This document shows positions 50,143-59,146 of a stretch of DNA of 64,000 bases, one piece after another. This stretch comes from Oceanispirochaeta crateris (GTDB taxonomy: Bacteria > Spirochaetota > Spirochaetia > DSM-2461). Made by a program: the position numbers and the translations under genes. The DNA lies in contig NZ_CP036150.1 of assembly GCF_008329965.1 (NCBI RefSeq), positions 2,894,439 through 2,958,438 of the forward strand, given 5' to 3'. Position 1 is the stretch's first letter, and each line of letters opens with the position of its first letter. The notes below the pieces were generated by a model. The model saw only the letters and a program-made list of their open reading frames with translations, was not told where the DNA came from and made no database searches.

Positions 50143-51999
50143 TCAACGACTTTTTTCCTTGTAGCCTGTAAGCCTGACAGCATTGATGATTACCAGTAGG
50201 ACAGAAAATTCATGGACCAGCATCCCAAAAGACAAGTGAACACTTCGGACTAATACTCCTGCCAGTAAGAGGGAGGCGACAAGGAGAGCAAAATAGATAT
50301 TTTGTCTCATATTTCTTACCGTGCTGCGGCTTAATCCAATGACGTAGGAGAGCTTATCTAGCTCGGATGACATGAGAACGACATCTGCTGTTTCTATGGC
50401 AACATCCGATCCGGCGGCACCCATGGCAATTCCAAGGTCTGAGGATGCCAAAGCAGGAGCATCATTCACACCGTCTCCAACCATGGCAGTTCTCCCGTAC
50501 TTTTCCTGCAGATCTCTCAAAACACGGACCTTATCCTCAGGAAGGAGTTCTGAAAAATACTCATCCAGGCCTAGTTCATTGGAAATGGCTTTTGCAGATC
50601 TGTCATTATCACCGGTCAACATGACGATGTGGCGGATTCCAACAGACTTCAGCTTAGAAACCGCATTTTTGGCATCCCCTCTTACCCTATCAGCTATGGT
50701 AATAATTCCGAGGATTTTTTCTGAATTGGCCAAGAGAACCTGTGTGTGACCCTTTCTTTCTTGGCTCAGGATCTGCTCTTCTATTTCATCAATACGGATT
50801 GATTGATCCATCATCAATTTTCTATTGCCAAGATAATACCTTACTGAATCCAGAGTAAAAGAAAGACCTTTCCCTGTTATAATTTCTGATTTTTCAGGTA
50901 AACTCTTACCAGGTCCTGAGACTTCCCCAGCCTTTTGAATGATCGCTTTGGCCAGTGGATGCTCAGAATAGGATTCACCCGCCGCTGCGATACGCAGGAC
51001 CTCGCGTTCTTTAATCCCAAAAGCCTGTATTCCTGCAACACTCGGCTTTCCATATGTAAGAGTTCCTGTCTTATCAAAGGCAATCACCTTGACTGTTCCC
51101 AATTTCTCCATAATTTCACCACCCTTCACTATGACCCCAGACCTGGCACCGTTTCCAATCCCGGCAACAATGGATACAGGAGCAGAGATGACCAGGGCTC
51201 CGGGACAGGCAATGACTAAGAGGGTAAGAGCCAGAACAATATCTTTTGTGACCAAATAAAGAGACAGAGACAAGAGGATGATTGCCGGAGTATAAAACCT
51301 GGAGAATCTTTCCAAGAATTGCTGGGTTTTTGCTTTTGAATCCTGAGCATCCTCCACCAATTCTAGAATTTTTGCAAAGGTTGTATCATCCCCGACTTTC
51401 TCTGCACTGATGATAAGATAACCAGATTCTATGATTGTTCCCGAAAAGACATGTTCGTTCACCCCTCTGTTTACAGGAAGAGGTTCTCCGGTTATAGCAG
51501 ACTGATCAATATAACCAGACCCTTCAAGAATGGTACCATCAACAGAAATTTTTTCACCAGGTTTAACAATAACATGATCTCCTTTCATGACCTCTTCTGG
51601 GCGAACTTCAATCTCTTGACTTCCTTTTCGTACACGGGCCTTCACCGGAGCCTGATCCAACAGTGTTTTAATGGAAGACCTCGTCTTCTCAATTGTTCTG
51701 GATTCCAGATAGTCGCCAAGCATAAAAAGAAAGGTAACTGCAGCGGCTTCCCAGTATTCTCCGATAAGAACAGCTCCGACAACAGCAATGGTTACAAGGG
51801 CATCTATTCCAATAATTTTATACCTCAAGGCCACAAGCGCTTTCTTAAAAACGGGAATACCGGCAAGCAGGGCGGTTACCAGCATAAAACAGGTTGTAAT
51901 CAGAGTGTCAGCTAAGAATTCTTTTAATACAAAAGATATGGTTATCAGCACTACGGCAATCCAAAGTATATTTTTTTTGGTAGGTTTTTTAATGATCAT
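50143..51999 (-). CDS. Heavy-metal P1B-type ATPase with CPG motif
   Basis: A 618-residue P-type ATPase. Six to eight helices; the transport-site motif in helix 6 reads CPGAL (Cys265-Pro266-Gly267) rather than the common CPC. The phosphorylation site is DKTGT (Asp309), with SEHPLAKAI (HP motif), TGDN, and MVGDGVNDAPAL all intact. No N-terminal HMA domain is fused; the separate HMA gene just upstream fills that role. Start ATG 51999 has AAGGG 5 bases before. The missing second Cys suggests a changed metal preference. Confidence 0.9.
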   Translation of the reverse strand: MIIKKPTKKNILWIAVVLITISFVLKEFLADTLITTCFMLVTALLAGIPVFKKALVALRYKIIGIDALVTIAVVGAVLIGEYWEAAAVTFLFMLGDYLESRTIEKTRSSIKTLLDQAPVKARVRKGSQEIEVRPEEVMKGDHVIVKPGEKISVDGTILEGSGYIDQSAITGEPLPVNRGVNEHVFSGTIIESGYLIISAEKVGDDTTFAKILELVEDAQDSKAKTQQFLERFSRFYTPAIILLSLSLYLVTKDIVLALTLLVIACPGALVISAPVSIVAGIGNGARSGVIVKGGEIMEKLGTVKVIAFDKTGTLTYGKPSVAGIQAFGIKEREVLRIAAAGESYSEHPLAKAIIQKAGEVSGPGKSLPEKSEIITGKGLSFTLDSVRYYLGNRKLMMDQSIRIDEIEEQILSQERKGHTQVLLANSEKILGIITIADRVRGDAKNAVSKLKSVGIRHIVMLTGDNDRSAKAISNELGLDEYFSELLPEDKVRVLRDLQEKYGRTAMVGDGVNDAPALASSDLGIAMGAAGSDVAIETADVVLMSSELDKLSYVIGLSRSTVRNMRQNIYFALLVASLLLAGVLVRSVHLSFGMLVHEFSVLLVIINAVRLTGYKEKSR

Positions 52000-52019
52000 T
52001 TTCACCCTTCTTTTAAAAG

Positions 52020-52235
52020 CTATTTTTCACCAAGGACGTTGTATCCTAAGCTGATGATCTTTTCTTTGATTCTTTCTGACGCGATTTCTTTCTCGTCATA
52101 TGACACCTTGACTCTTGATGAATTGAATAGAACCTGAGATTCGGTGATCCCGGAAATGGTCTTCAACATCCCTTCGATCTTAGCAATGCAACTGGGGCAG
52201 GAAACAGTTTCTAATTGATATGTTTTTTTAGCCAT
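52020..52235 (-). CDS. HMA-domain metal chaperone
   Basis: A 71-residue heavy-metal-associated domain. Cys13 and Cys16 in SCPSCIAKIEG form the metal site, and the C-terminus ends IKEKIISLGYNVLGEK as in ZntA and CopZ-type domains. A perfect AGGAGG precedes the ATG. It is first in a two-gene operon with the P-type ATPase (20 bases between stop and start), so it likely hands metal to the ATPase. Confidence 0.92.
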   Translation of the reverse strand: MAKKTYQLETVSCPSCIAKIEGMLKTISGITESQVLFNSSRVKVSYDEKEIASERIKEKIISLGYNVLGEK

Positions 52236-52261
52236 GATGGCCTCCTAAATCATTTGATAAT

Positions 52262-52276
52262 AGGAATAATATTCCT
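52262..52276. repeat. Short palindrome upstream of the HMA-ATPase operon
   Basis: AGGAAT-AAT-ATTCCT, 27-41 bases before the HMA start. A possible metalloregulator operator; too short to be sure. Confidence 0.35.
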
Positions 52277-52292
52277 GGAGGCCCTGAAAAAA

Positions 52293-52308
52293 TGTGATCC
52301 AAATCACC
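52293..52308. promoter_or_regulatory. CRP/FNR-like binding site
   Basis: TGTGATCCAAATCACC matches the TGTGA-N6-TCACA type, with the first half perfect and the second missing one base. It lies 58-73 bases before the HMA gene start and near the 3' end of the YkgJ-like gene, so it would suit control of the metal-export operon. Confidence 0.4.
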
Positions 52309-52353
52309 AAGTGCAAATTAATTTCGTTTAAACATAGCTGGAGACAATGAGAT

Positions 52354-53322
52354 TTATGAAGCCACCAGACCTGGATGTTTTGGTTTGAGGGCATGTAATA
52401 CTTCTGAACTCTTTGGAAGTTTTCGTACTCTGCCATTGGAATCAAAAACAGTTAAATCTTTGAGAACCTTTAGATCGGATCTCTGCAAAACAACCCATTG
52501 CTCTCCAGCATCTGAATAGGGAGAAAATTCTTTCATCACACTATCAAAACTGAAAAAGCCATCTTTATGTTCTATAGCCGGATAGTAGTTTTTTCTGATT
52601 AAATTCAAACTTGCCAAATTCAAGACAGTTTTAATAATGAAGGCCCAGCAGCTGTCTGTAATGGCAAGAGAAACTCCTGGAAAACCGAGCCGGAATGACA
52701 ATAATTCAAAGTGGTTTCTGTTCTCGGGGCGCTTATATGGGGGCAGAAAAAGATACTGGTCTGATCTAGATTTTTTGAATGGCAGTCTGAATGATTCAAG
52801 AGGTATAAAAGCATCTGGTCTAATATCTATTGTATTCAATCGATAATCATAGGCTGCGGAACAGAGTTCATCCCAGTTGATATCAACATCAAACGCATTT
52901 TCAATTAATTTGTACTTTCTCTCAAACCAAATGATCATCTCAGTATCAAAGCGTATAATGGTGGTGAATCGTTCTGTGTTGAATGCTTTGACATACCAGC
53001 ATGTATGAGCATCATAGGACTTGCAGATCAAACTTTGATCTGCAGATTGATGAATTTGACATTGCCCTCCCGGTTTACTCAGAAACTGGCAATCTCTTTT
53101 GAGATAGAAATTCCATTCACCCGTTTCTTTTAAAACTGGAAAAATACCGTTATAGGAAGAAGTCAATATGAGATTGATAAAATCGCCCTGGTTATTTAAT
53201 CTTAACGGTGCCAGAGGCAGATTTTCACAACAGTAAATTTCGGGGCAATGAGAACATGGTGAATCGTCCCAAGGGTCTTGTCGAATTTTAAGAGAATCTG
53301 AAAAATCCATTTTTTCTTTCAT
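52354..53322 (-). CDS. YkgJ-like cysteine-cluster protein
   Basis: A 322-residue protein. The N-terminal third holds the cysteine pattern of the YkgJ family (zinc or iron-sulfur type): CSHC and CC within SPCSHCPEIYCCENLP, then a Cys in KRDCQFLSKPGGQCQIH, and ICKSYDAHTC. The rest is unlike any family I know. The start at 53322 (MKEKMDFSDS) has AGGAG 10 bases upstream, better than an ATG at 53400. It is divergent from the thioesterase gene. Confidence 0.78.
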   Translation of the reverse strand: MKEKMDFSDSLKIRQDPWDDSPCSHCPEIYCCENLPLAPLRLNNQGDFINLILTSSYNGIFPVLKETGEWNFYLKRDCQFLSKPGGQCQIHQSADQSLICKSYDAHTCWYVKAFNTERFTTIIRFDTEMIIWFERKYKLIENAFDVDINWDELCSAAYDYRLNTIDIRPDAFIPLESFRLPFKKSRSDQYLFLPPYKRPENRNHFELLSFRLGFPGVSLAITDSCWAFIIKTVLNLASLNLIRKNYYPAIEHKDGFFSFDSVMKEFSPYSDAGEQWVVLQRSDLKVLKDLTVFDSNGRVRKLPKSSEVLHALKPKHPGLVAS

Positions 53323-53469
53323 CAGATATAATCTCCTATCAAGTTTGGTATACTCCAATAATGGACTTCTGTACAATAGCTGTCGATTTGATATAATCAT
53401 TGAAAGATCAGCCTGTACAACCTTAGGTCAGATGTCCCAGCTGTTGACCTTATTAAGGACTATGAAAGA

Positions 53470-53922
53470 ATGATACATAAAGAATACCTGACCAAAGAAA
53501 TCATTGATGAATTGGAAAAACGAAACCCTGAAATCCATATGGGTCTTGAAATACCTCCTGCCGTATTTATCGATATGAAAGGATCGGTAGGTCAATTTTC
53601 CAAATCAGAGAACTCCCTTGTCTGCTATTTCCCTGTATTGGAAAATCAATTGAATCCCTTTGGAAATATGCAGGGAGGAGTCATTTCCGCTGCAATTGAC
53701 AATACCATAGGCCCCTTAAGCATGCTGGTTGCAGATCCAAGCGTCACTCGTCATTTAGAAGTAAAATATAAGAGGGCCATCACTCCTGAAATGGAAAGGA
53801 TTACAGTAACCGCCCGGCTGTTCAAACAGGATAAGAAGTTTCTGTTCTTCACATCTTCTGTAACAGATTCAGAAGGGAACGTACTGGCGACAGCCAAATC
53901 GACACATTTTATTATAGTTTAG
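53470..53922 (+). CDS. PaaI-type hotdog-fold thioesterase
   Basis: A 150-residue hotdog-fold protein. The PaaI/4HBT signature is GNMQGGVISAAIDNTIGPLS (about 75-95), with the catalytic acidic residue in AAIDNT, and the strand VKYKRAITP after it. Such enzymes hydrolyse acyl-CoA. No acyl-CoA genes are adjacent. It precedes the strong promoter of the 54107 operon. Confidence 0.87.
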   Translation: MIHKEYLTKEIIDELEKRNPEIHMGLEIPPAVFIDMKGSVGQFSKSENSLVCYFPVLENQLNPFGNMQGGVISAAIDNTIGPLSMLVADPSVTRHLEVKYKRAITPEMERITVTARLFKQDKKFLFFTSSVTDSEGNVLATAKSTHFIIV

Positions 53923-53947
53923 ACAAATTGTTAAATTAAATGGGAAC

Positions 53948-53976
53948 TTGACCCAGAGAACCCCTGTCAATAGAAT
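53948..53976 (+). promoter_or_regulatory. Strong promoter of the solute-binding/fusion-permease operon
   Basis: TTGACC and TAGAAT separated by 17 bases, five of six consensus matches each. Transcription should start near 53983, leaving a 5' leader of about 120 bases. Confidence 0.75.
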
Positions 53977-54106
53977 AACAACCGTTAACAAATTTCCGAG
54001 GTACTGATTCTAAAGCTTCTGCCTTCAACAGGCACAAACCATGAAGATTTACCCGCAAGGTTGTTCCGGAAACAGAACGGCCTCCCGTGTTTGGAAAGGA
54101 AATACA

Positions 54107-55579
54107 TTGAAAAAGAATGGAATGATCCTACTGATAGTTCTTCTACCCTTTCTGTCATATGCAAAAGACTTCAATTTTGGAACATCAGAACTCCTAAGAA
54201 TCCTAGGTTTAGAAACAGTCAAAGAATCAGAGGTTTCAATCGATCATCATCTTTATAAGGGGAGTTCCCTTTTAGAAATTCTTCCCTTGATGGAAGAGGT
54301 CTACCAGATGGAAATCCAAACCGCTTCTGAAACAATATTGATGAACGAAGAGGCCCTAGGAGAATTCTGGGCCGAATCCTGGTTGATTCCGAAAAAAGCA
54401 GGTCTCGATCTAATCTTCAATGGTAAAAAATACGACGATCTGGTTCAACTGAAATTCAAGGGTAGCCCCATGGAGTCAGAAAAACTGGAGATATGGCTCT
54501 CTTGGGAAGGCGTCGACTTACTGAAAGAGGAAATCCAGAGATTTGCAAGGCATCATAATATTGAAATCAAGTCGATTGAAGTCCCAAGCCCCGATTCCAA
54601 ATTACAAGCTGTCGTCAGAGCCCGGGGAGAGGTTCCGGATCTCGTTATGATTCAGTCCAGTGCTGTAGAGAAACTAGTTTCCAGCAGAGCTATTCAAAAC
54701 CTGAATTATGTACAGACTTCAAGCCTCATGGACCAGGGGGTGGAAGCGTTTACTCTGAATAATAAACTCTGGGCTCTTCCTTTTTATTATGATACTCAAA
54801 TTGTTTTTTACAATAAGTCTCTCATTCCTGCCCCTCCCTCTGCAAACTGGACTCTCAATGATATGGAACAGATAGCCCGCAGTATTAAAGGCCAGGGGAT
54901 TTATCCTCTGGCGTGGAATGCTTACTCATCCAACTGGCTTATTCCTTTCCAAATGTCCTTTGGAAAAGAGGATCTTATTGATGCCAACGGCAGGATATCT
55001 GTGAATGATATTGCTACAAAGAAAGCTCTGGAATACATCTTAAACCTGAAAGATAAAGAACTTCTTTTTCCCATGGAACGAGATGCGATGGATGCCCTTT
55101 TTATCGCCGGAAAAATAGGCATGATCATGAGCGGATCCTATGGCATCCCTTATTTTGAATCACTGGGGCTTAACTTTGGAGTACTCCCCTATCCTGTAAA
55201 TCAAACAACAAGACGGCCTCTCTCTCCTCTTCTGGATTTTAAGGCATTTTGTATGACCCGTCAGACAAAGCACCCCATACTATCACGCCGGCTGCTTCAG
55301 TATTTGCTCAGTGCTTCTGTGCAACAGAGATTCTGTCCCGCCTTATCCAAACTTCCAGCACGTACAGATATCCTTGAACTCCCGGATATTGCCTACGGAG
55401 CTCTACCCGTTCTCGAATCTTCTATGGATAAAGGTACAATCATCCCACCCCTACAGGTTTACAGTATATACAAGAACAATATGTGGAAACTTCTCAGGTT
55501 CGCTCTCTCTGATCAGATGTCTGTTCAACAGACATTAGAAAAAGGACAGCTCCTGATGGACAATACAATGAATGATTAA
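54107..55579 (+). CDS. Solute-binding protein with an extra N-terminal beta domain
   Basis: A 490-residue exported protein. TTG 54107 is preferred: GGAAAGGA precedes it by 6 bases and it yields a signal peptide (KKNGMILLIVLLPFLSYA); the ATG at 54041 has no such site and gives a long odd leader. Residues about 20-120 form an extra domain with YKGSSLLEILPL and MEIQTASE, which looks like the repeated domain of the next protein. The rest is a sugar-type solute-binding fold (ERLEIWLSWEGVD-like start, VPDLVMIQSSAVEKL, LPFYYDTQIVFYNKSLI, SGSYGIPYF). No lipobox is visible. Confidence 0.85.
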   Translation: MKKNGMILLIVLLPFLSYAKDFNFGTSELLRILGLETVKESEVSIDHHLYKGSSLLEILPLMEEVYQMEIQTASETILMNEEALGEFWAESWLIPKKAGLDLIFNGKKYDDLVQLKFKGSPMESEKLEIWLSWEGVDLLKEEIQRFARHHNIEIKSIEVPSPDSKLQAVVRARGEVPDLVMIQSSAVEKLVSSRAIQNLNYVQTSSLMDQGVEAFTLNNKLWALPFYYDTQIVFYNKSLIPAPPSANWTLNDMEQIARSIKGQGIYPLAWNAYSSNWLIPFQMSFGKEDLIDANGRISVNDIATKKALEYILNLKDKELLFPMERDAMDALFIAGKIGMIMSGSYGIPYFESLGLNFGVLPYPVNQTTRRPLSPLLDFKAFCMTRQTKHPILSRRLLQYLLSASVQQRFCPALSKLPARTDILELPDIAYGALPVLESSMDKGTIIPPLQVYSIYKNNMWKLLRFALSDQMSVQQTLEKGQLLMDNTMND

Positions 55580-55599
55580 CTGATATTGAGGAGAACGAA

Positions 55600-56976
55600 A
55601 TGAAAAATGTTAAAAATCTAGTTCTAAAAACCATTCTGCTTATCTGCCTTGGATTTGCCACGGTTTATACAACCGCAGCAACAGAAGTGGATGATGTTTC
55701 ATCTGCCACACCCAGGGGAGATGGATGGAAAATTGACCTGATTGGTGTCCGAAACGATGAGATTTGGCAGAGTCAAATGACTTCTTGGAAGGGGTCTGAA
55801 GAAAGCTTGAAGGCTGAAATGGAGCTCGAAAATAAAGGGGAGGTGCATAACTATGGGGGAATCTTATTAAAAGAGATTATTGCCATGGTAGATGATCCCT
55901 CAGGCGGTATGCCCTATGAGTTTCAGGAAGACCTCTGGAATGAAGGGTATAATATTACATTAACGGCTGCCGATGGATACAGCTCCAGCTTTAACACGGC
56001 TGATGCCCGAGCCGAAGAAATCCTTCTTGTAGATACCATTGACGGCCAGACGGTCACCCCTCAAATTGCCGGAAAAATCACCGGAAAAGCCTGGGTTAGA
56101 GACCTTGTGAGTATAGAGTTAAGTCTGGCTCCTGTTGATCTGGAACAAAATAGTTTTGAGTTTGTCCTTGATATCAACGGTGAAAGCATCTCATATACCA
56201 TCAGAGAACTGGAAGCCATGGACATCTACGTAGAAGACAAGGGCAGCTTCACCAACAGTTATTCAAACACAACAGAAGGTCTCTATGGTGGGGTAAAGCT
56301 CATACCGCTGCTCTCAGAGTTTATGACAGTGACCAATGATTCCGCCATCAAGATCATTGCCATGGACGGTTATGAAATGAGCTATAGCGGAGAGATGCTG
56401 CTGGATCAGGCAGATGGAGAATGGATACTCGCCTTCAAAGAGAATGGAGAGTATATGCCCGAAGATCCCGGATATATCCGTCTGGTGAAGGTTGGACCTC
56501 AGAATCCTAATATCACCGGTCATGTCTCAGCTCGAATGATTAAAAAGATAGTAACGGAAGGACAGGTTTTTATCGATTTTGCCCTGACTATCGTACAAAA
56601 AGATCTGACTGAAGTATTTGACAGGCAAACCATGCAAAGCGGAGTGTCTGTTAATAAAAATGCTGTTACTTACTACGACAGGAAAAGTGATTCTGATATA
56701 CAGTACATGGGAATCTCACTCTGGAGGCTCCTAGAAAGACCACAGGGATACAAGGCTGTAAAGATTTCTGCCAGTGACGGTTTTTCAGTCACCCTTGATA
56801 ATTCTCAAATTGAGGGCAACGATGATGTCATCATAGCCATGTATACAGGAAAAGATGAGTCTCTCCTCAATGATAAGGATTGGCCCCTCAGACTGGTATG
56901 GGATAAAGATGCAGAACTGGTGCCTGATGGAATAAAGTCTGTGCGGAATGTAGAGAAGATCACCCTGATATATTAG
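55600..56976 (+). CDS. Secreted protein of three molybdopterin-oxidoreductase-like domains
   Basis: A 458-residue exported protein; signal about 1-27 (FATVYTTAATE). Three tandem units begin near residues 45, 185 and 330. Each shows the pattern of the sulfite-oxidase-type Moco domain: YGGILLKEII or LYGGVKLIPLLSEF or YMGISLWRLLE, then a DGY/DGF strand (AADGYSSSF, AMDGYEMSY, ASDGFSVTL), then an acidic run and a V..IE or VRNVEKITL end. The only Cys is in the signal, so no molybdenum ligand exists; it must be a non-catalytic binding or scaffold version. GAGGAG precedes the ATG. Confidence 0.8.
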   Translation: MKNVKNLVLKTILLICLGFATVYTTAATEVDDVSSATPRGDGWKIDLIGVRNDEIWQSQMTSWKGSEESLKAEMELENKGEVHNYGGILLKEIIAMVDDPSGGMPYEFQEDLWNEGYNITLTAADGYSSSFNTADARAEEILLVDTIDGQTVTPQIAGKITGKAWVRDLVSIELSLAPVDLEQNSFEFVLDINGESISYTIRELEAMDIYVEDKGSFTNSYSNTTEGLYGGVKLIPLLSEFMTVTNDSAIKIIAMDGYEMSYSGEMLLDQADGEWILAFKENGEYMPEDPGYIRLVKVGPQNPNITGHVSARMIKKIVTEGQVFIDFALTIVQKDLTEVFDRQTMQSGVSVNKNAVTYYDRKSDSDIQYMGISLWRLLERPQGYKAVKISASDGFSVTLDNSQIEGNDDVIIAMYTGKDESLLNDKDWPLRLVWDKDAELVPDGIKSVRNVEKITLIY

Positions 56977-56999
56977 AAGCTATAGGGAATAGATTGCAG

Positions 57000-57023
57000 G
57001 GGCTGTGTTGACAGCCCTTTTTT
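57000..57023 (+). terminator. Intrinsic terminator just before the fusion permease
   Basis: GGGCTGT-GTTG-ACAGCCC followed by six T's. The T-run ends 4 bases before the permease ATG, so it should reduce permease expression relative to the two upstream genes. Confidence 0.88.
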
Positions 57024-57027
57024 CAAT

Positions 57028-59025
57028 ATGAAAGATAAGCGCCTTCCTCTACAGAGTCAACTCCTCGTGCTGCCCATACTGCTGTTGATCCTGCTCATTG
57101 GGATAGCTCCGTTCACAGGGGCCTTTCGAGATAGCTTCTATCATGATAATTACGGAGAGCAAAGTTTTGCAGGACTTGAAAACTATAAAATTATTTTAGG
57201 GGACGCAGCCTTTCCCTACAGCCTGAACATCACGGTTCTCTGGGCTTTTTTGAATGTCAGTCTCTGTATAGTATTTTCCTTTCTTCTGGCCCTCCGTTTA
57301 ATGAATACAAAGAGCTCTTTTCTTCACCGGATGCTCCTCATTCCCTGGGGTATTCCCGTCTATATTGCCATCCCTCTCTGGAGAGCCTTTCTTCATGGCA
57401 ACGGTGGAGATTCAGTCATCACCAAACTGACTGGACTGCACATCAACCTCATGATCGATCCAATTGCCGGTTTTCTGGGAGCCCTTTTGGTGAGCCTCTG
57501 GCTCAGCATCCCCATTACAACCTTTGTCTTTGCCGGACACATGCGAAAGGTGAGCCATTCTGTCATTGAAGCAGCACATCTGGATGGAGCAGGAAATGGA
57601 GAAATCGCAAGGCATATCTATATTCCGGAAATAAAAGACTCTCTTTTGGCCATGGCTGTCTTGAATTTCATCAAGGCCTTTAAGGAGTTTACACTCGTTT
57701 TCATGCTCACCTCAGGAGGCCCGCCTCTTTTAAGCGGAATAACCGACCGGCATATCGTGGGAGCGACAACGACTCTGGGAGTATTTTTGTATGAGGTCTT
57801 CCTACAGAATTCAGATTGGGGTATTAATGCAGCCTATGCACTGATTATGGCGGTTCTGGTCCTCTTTATCATGTCTTTGTGGATATTGATCAGGAAACAA
57901 AAGTCCCTAAGGATCTTCCTTATTTTCTCGGCTCTTGTATTGATTCCGGGAGGGAAACCAGTCCTTTGGATCATGGCTATTGGATATATGGTCTTAGTCC
58001 TCTTGAATAAAAAACAACTCATGAGGATTTTAGTCCTACTCCATCTAGGAGTGACTGTTTTTCTGGTGGTGACAGAGGGCTATTTGGCTGGATTTCATCC
58101 GGGGATACTACTCCCCCTTCTGACCCTCCTAATACAAAAAAAACAGGAAAGAAACTCTTCAAGGCAATTTCATATGCCTTTGAAGAACTGGAAAATCCAA
58201 GGTCCAGCTTTGACGACAGCTTCCGGCTTGATCATGGGATTATTCATCGTTCTCACAATCATTATTCTGTATATGCTCCTATGGATGAGTTTCTCCCGTA
58301 TCAGTTCCTGCTTTATAGACAGCTTTGTACCTCCTTTATCTACGACTGAAAATTTCAGAATTATATTTGCAGAAGAAGGGATACTCCGTTACTTTATCAA
58401 TACCTTTGTTGTTGCAGGAATCACAGCAGGGCTTCTCCCATTCCTGGTTTTCCCCGGAGCTGTCTATCTGAACAAAGCAGGAAGCAAAACAACTCTGACC
58501 TTTTTGGCCTTTATCCAAATAGTTGGAATTGCCGGCGGCATGCACTCCCTGATTCCCTTATACAGAATATTCAGAGCCTTCAGCTTGATAGACAACTACC
58601 TACCCCTCATTTTGATTTACCTATATCACTCTATCCCCATGGCCTTATTTGTTCTCACGGCATATCTTAAAACTATTCCCACTTCTTTTAGAGATCTTGC
58701 CAAGCTGGAAGGGATGGGAGAACATGCCTATGCCTTTAGGATTCTCCTTCCTTTATCTCTACCCCCACTTTTGACAGTTGTGATGATAGCCTTTGTTTCC
58801 GGATGGAACGGATTTCAAGCTCCTTTACTGTTTCTAAATAGTGAAGAAAAATATACCATCAGTCTGAAACTTTTCAGCTATGTGGGAAATCTGGCCTCGG
58901 GCAGTCCGGTTTGGAATCTTTTTGCAGCCGCCTCAGTGGCGAATACCCTTTTTATTGGAACCTTGTTTATGCGTTTTAGAAGTCCTATGACAACGAGTCC
59001 TCTTAGTGAGAGTGAAACAGATTAA
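57028..59025 (+). CDS. Single-chain MalF-MalG-like ABC sugar permease
   Basis: A 665-residue membrane protein that joins two sugar permease subunits. The first half (about 1-290) carries an EAA loop EAAHLDGAGNGEIARHIYIP; the second (about 400-650) carries DLAKLEGMGEHAYAFRILLP. Between them are about four extra helices (LRIFLIFSALVLIPG to HPGILLPLLTLLIQ), so both halves keep the right orientation. Normal MalF and MalG are separate genes. No Shine-Dalgarno precedes the ATG; the terminator hairpin occupies that place. No ATPase is encoded nearby, so a shared MsmX/MalK-like ATPase is needed. Confidence 0.9.
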   Translation: MKDKRLPLQSQLLVLPILLLILLIGIAPFTGAFRDSFYHDNYGEQSFAGLENYKIILGDAAFPYSLNITVLWAFLNVSLCIVFSFLLALRLMNTKSSFLHRMLLIPWGIPVYIAIPLWRAFLHGNGGDSVITKLTGLHINLMIDPIAGFLGALLVSLWLSIPITTFVFAGHMRKVSHSVIEAAHLDGAGNGEIARHIYIPEIKDSLLAMAVLNFIKAFKEFTLVFMLTSGGPPLLSGITDRHIVGATTTLGVFLYEVFLQNSDWGINAAYALIMAVLVLFIMSLWILIRKQKSLRIFLIFSALVLIPGGKPVLWIMAIGYMVLVLLNKKQLMRILVLLHLGVTVFLVVTEGYLAGFHPGILLPLLTLLIQKKQERNSSRQFHMPLKNWKIQGPALTTASGLIMGLFIVLTIIILYMLLWMSFSRISSCFIDSFVPPLSTTENFRIIFAEEGILRYFINTFVVAGITAGLLPFLVFPGAVYLNKAGSKTTLTFLAFIQIVGIAGGMHSLIPLYRIFRAFSLIDNYLPLILIYLYHSIPMALFVLTAYLKTIPTSFRDLAKLEGMGEHAYAFRILLPLSLPPLLTVVMIAFVSGWNGFQAPLLFLNSEEKYTISLKLFSYVGNLASGSPVWNLFAAASVANTLFIGTLFMRFRSPMTTSPLSESETD

Positions 59026-59120
59026 TTCATGCCATAGGAAGAAGAATAACTGAGAACCGAAGGGATATGAAGGATTGAATAAATGGAAGAGCAGAAATAA
59101 ACCGGAGCAAAATGATTGCA

Positions 59121-59139
59121 CTACCCCTCAGGGGGGTAG
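59121..59139. repeat. GC-rich hairpin after the fusion permease
   Basis: CTACCCC / GGGGTAG with a 5-base loop, 96-114 bases past the permease stop. No T-run follows on either strand. Confidence 0.4.
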
Positions 59140-59146
59140 CTACATT

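Noticed and set aside
55600-56976. A functional molybdenum enzyme
   Set aside because: The domains resemble the sulfite-oxidase fold but the mature protein contains no cysteine to bind molybdenum and no twin-arginine signal is present.
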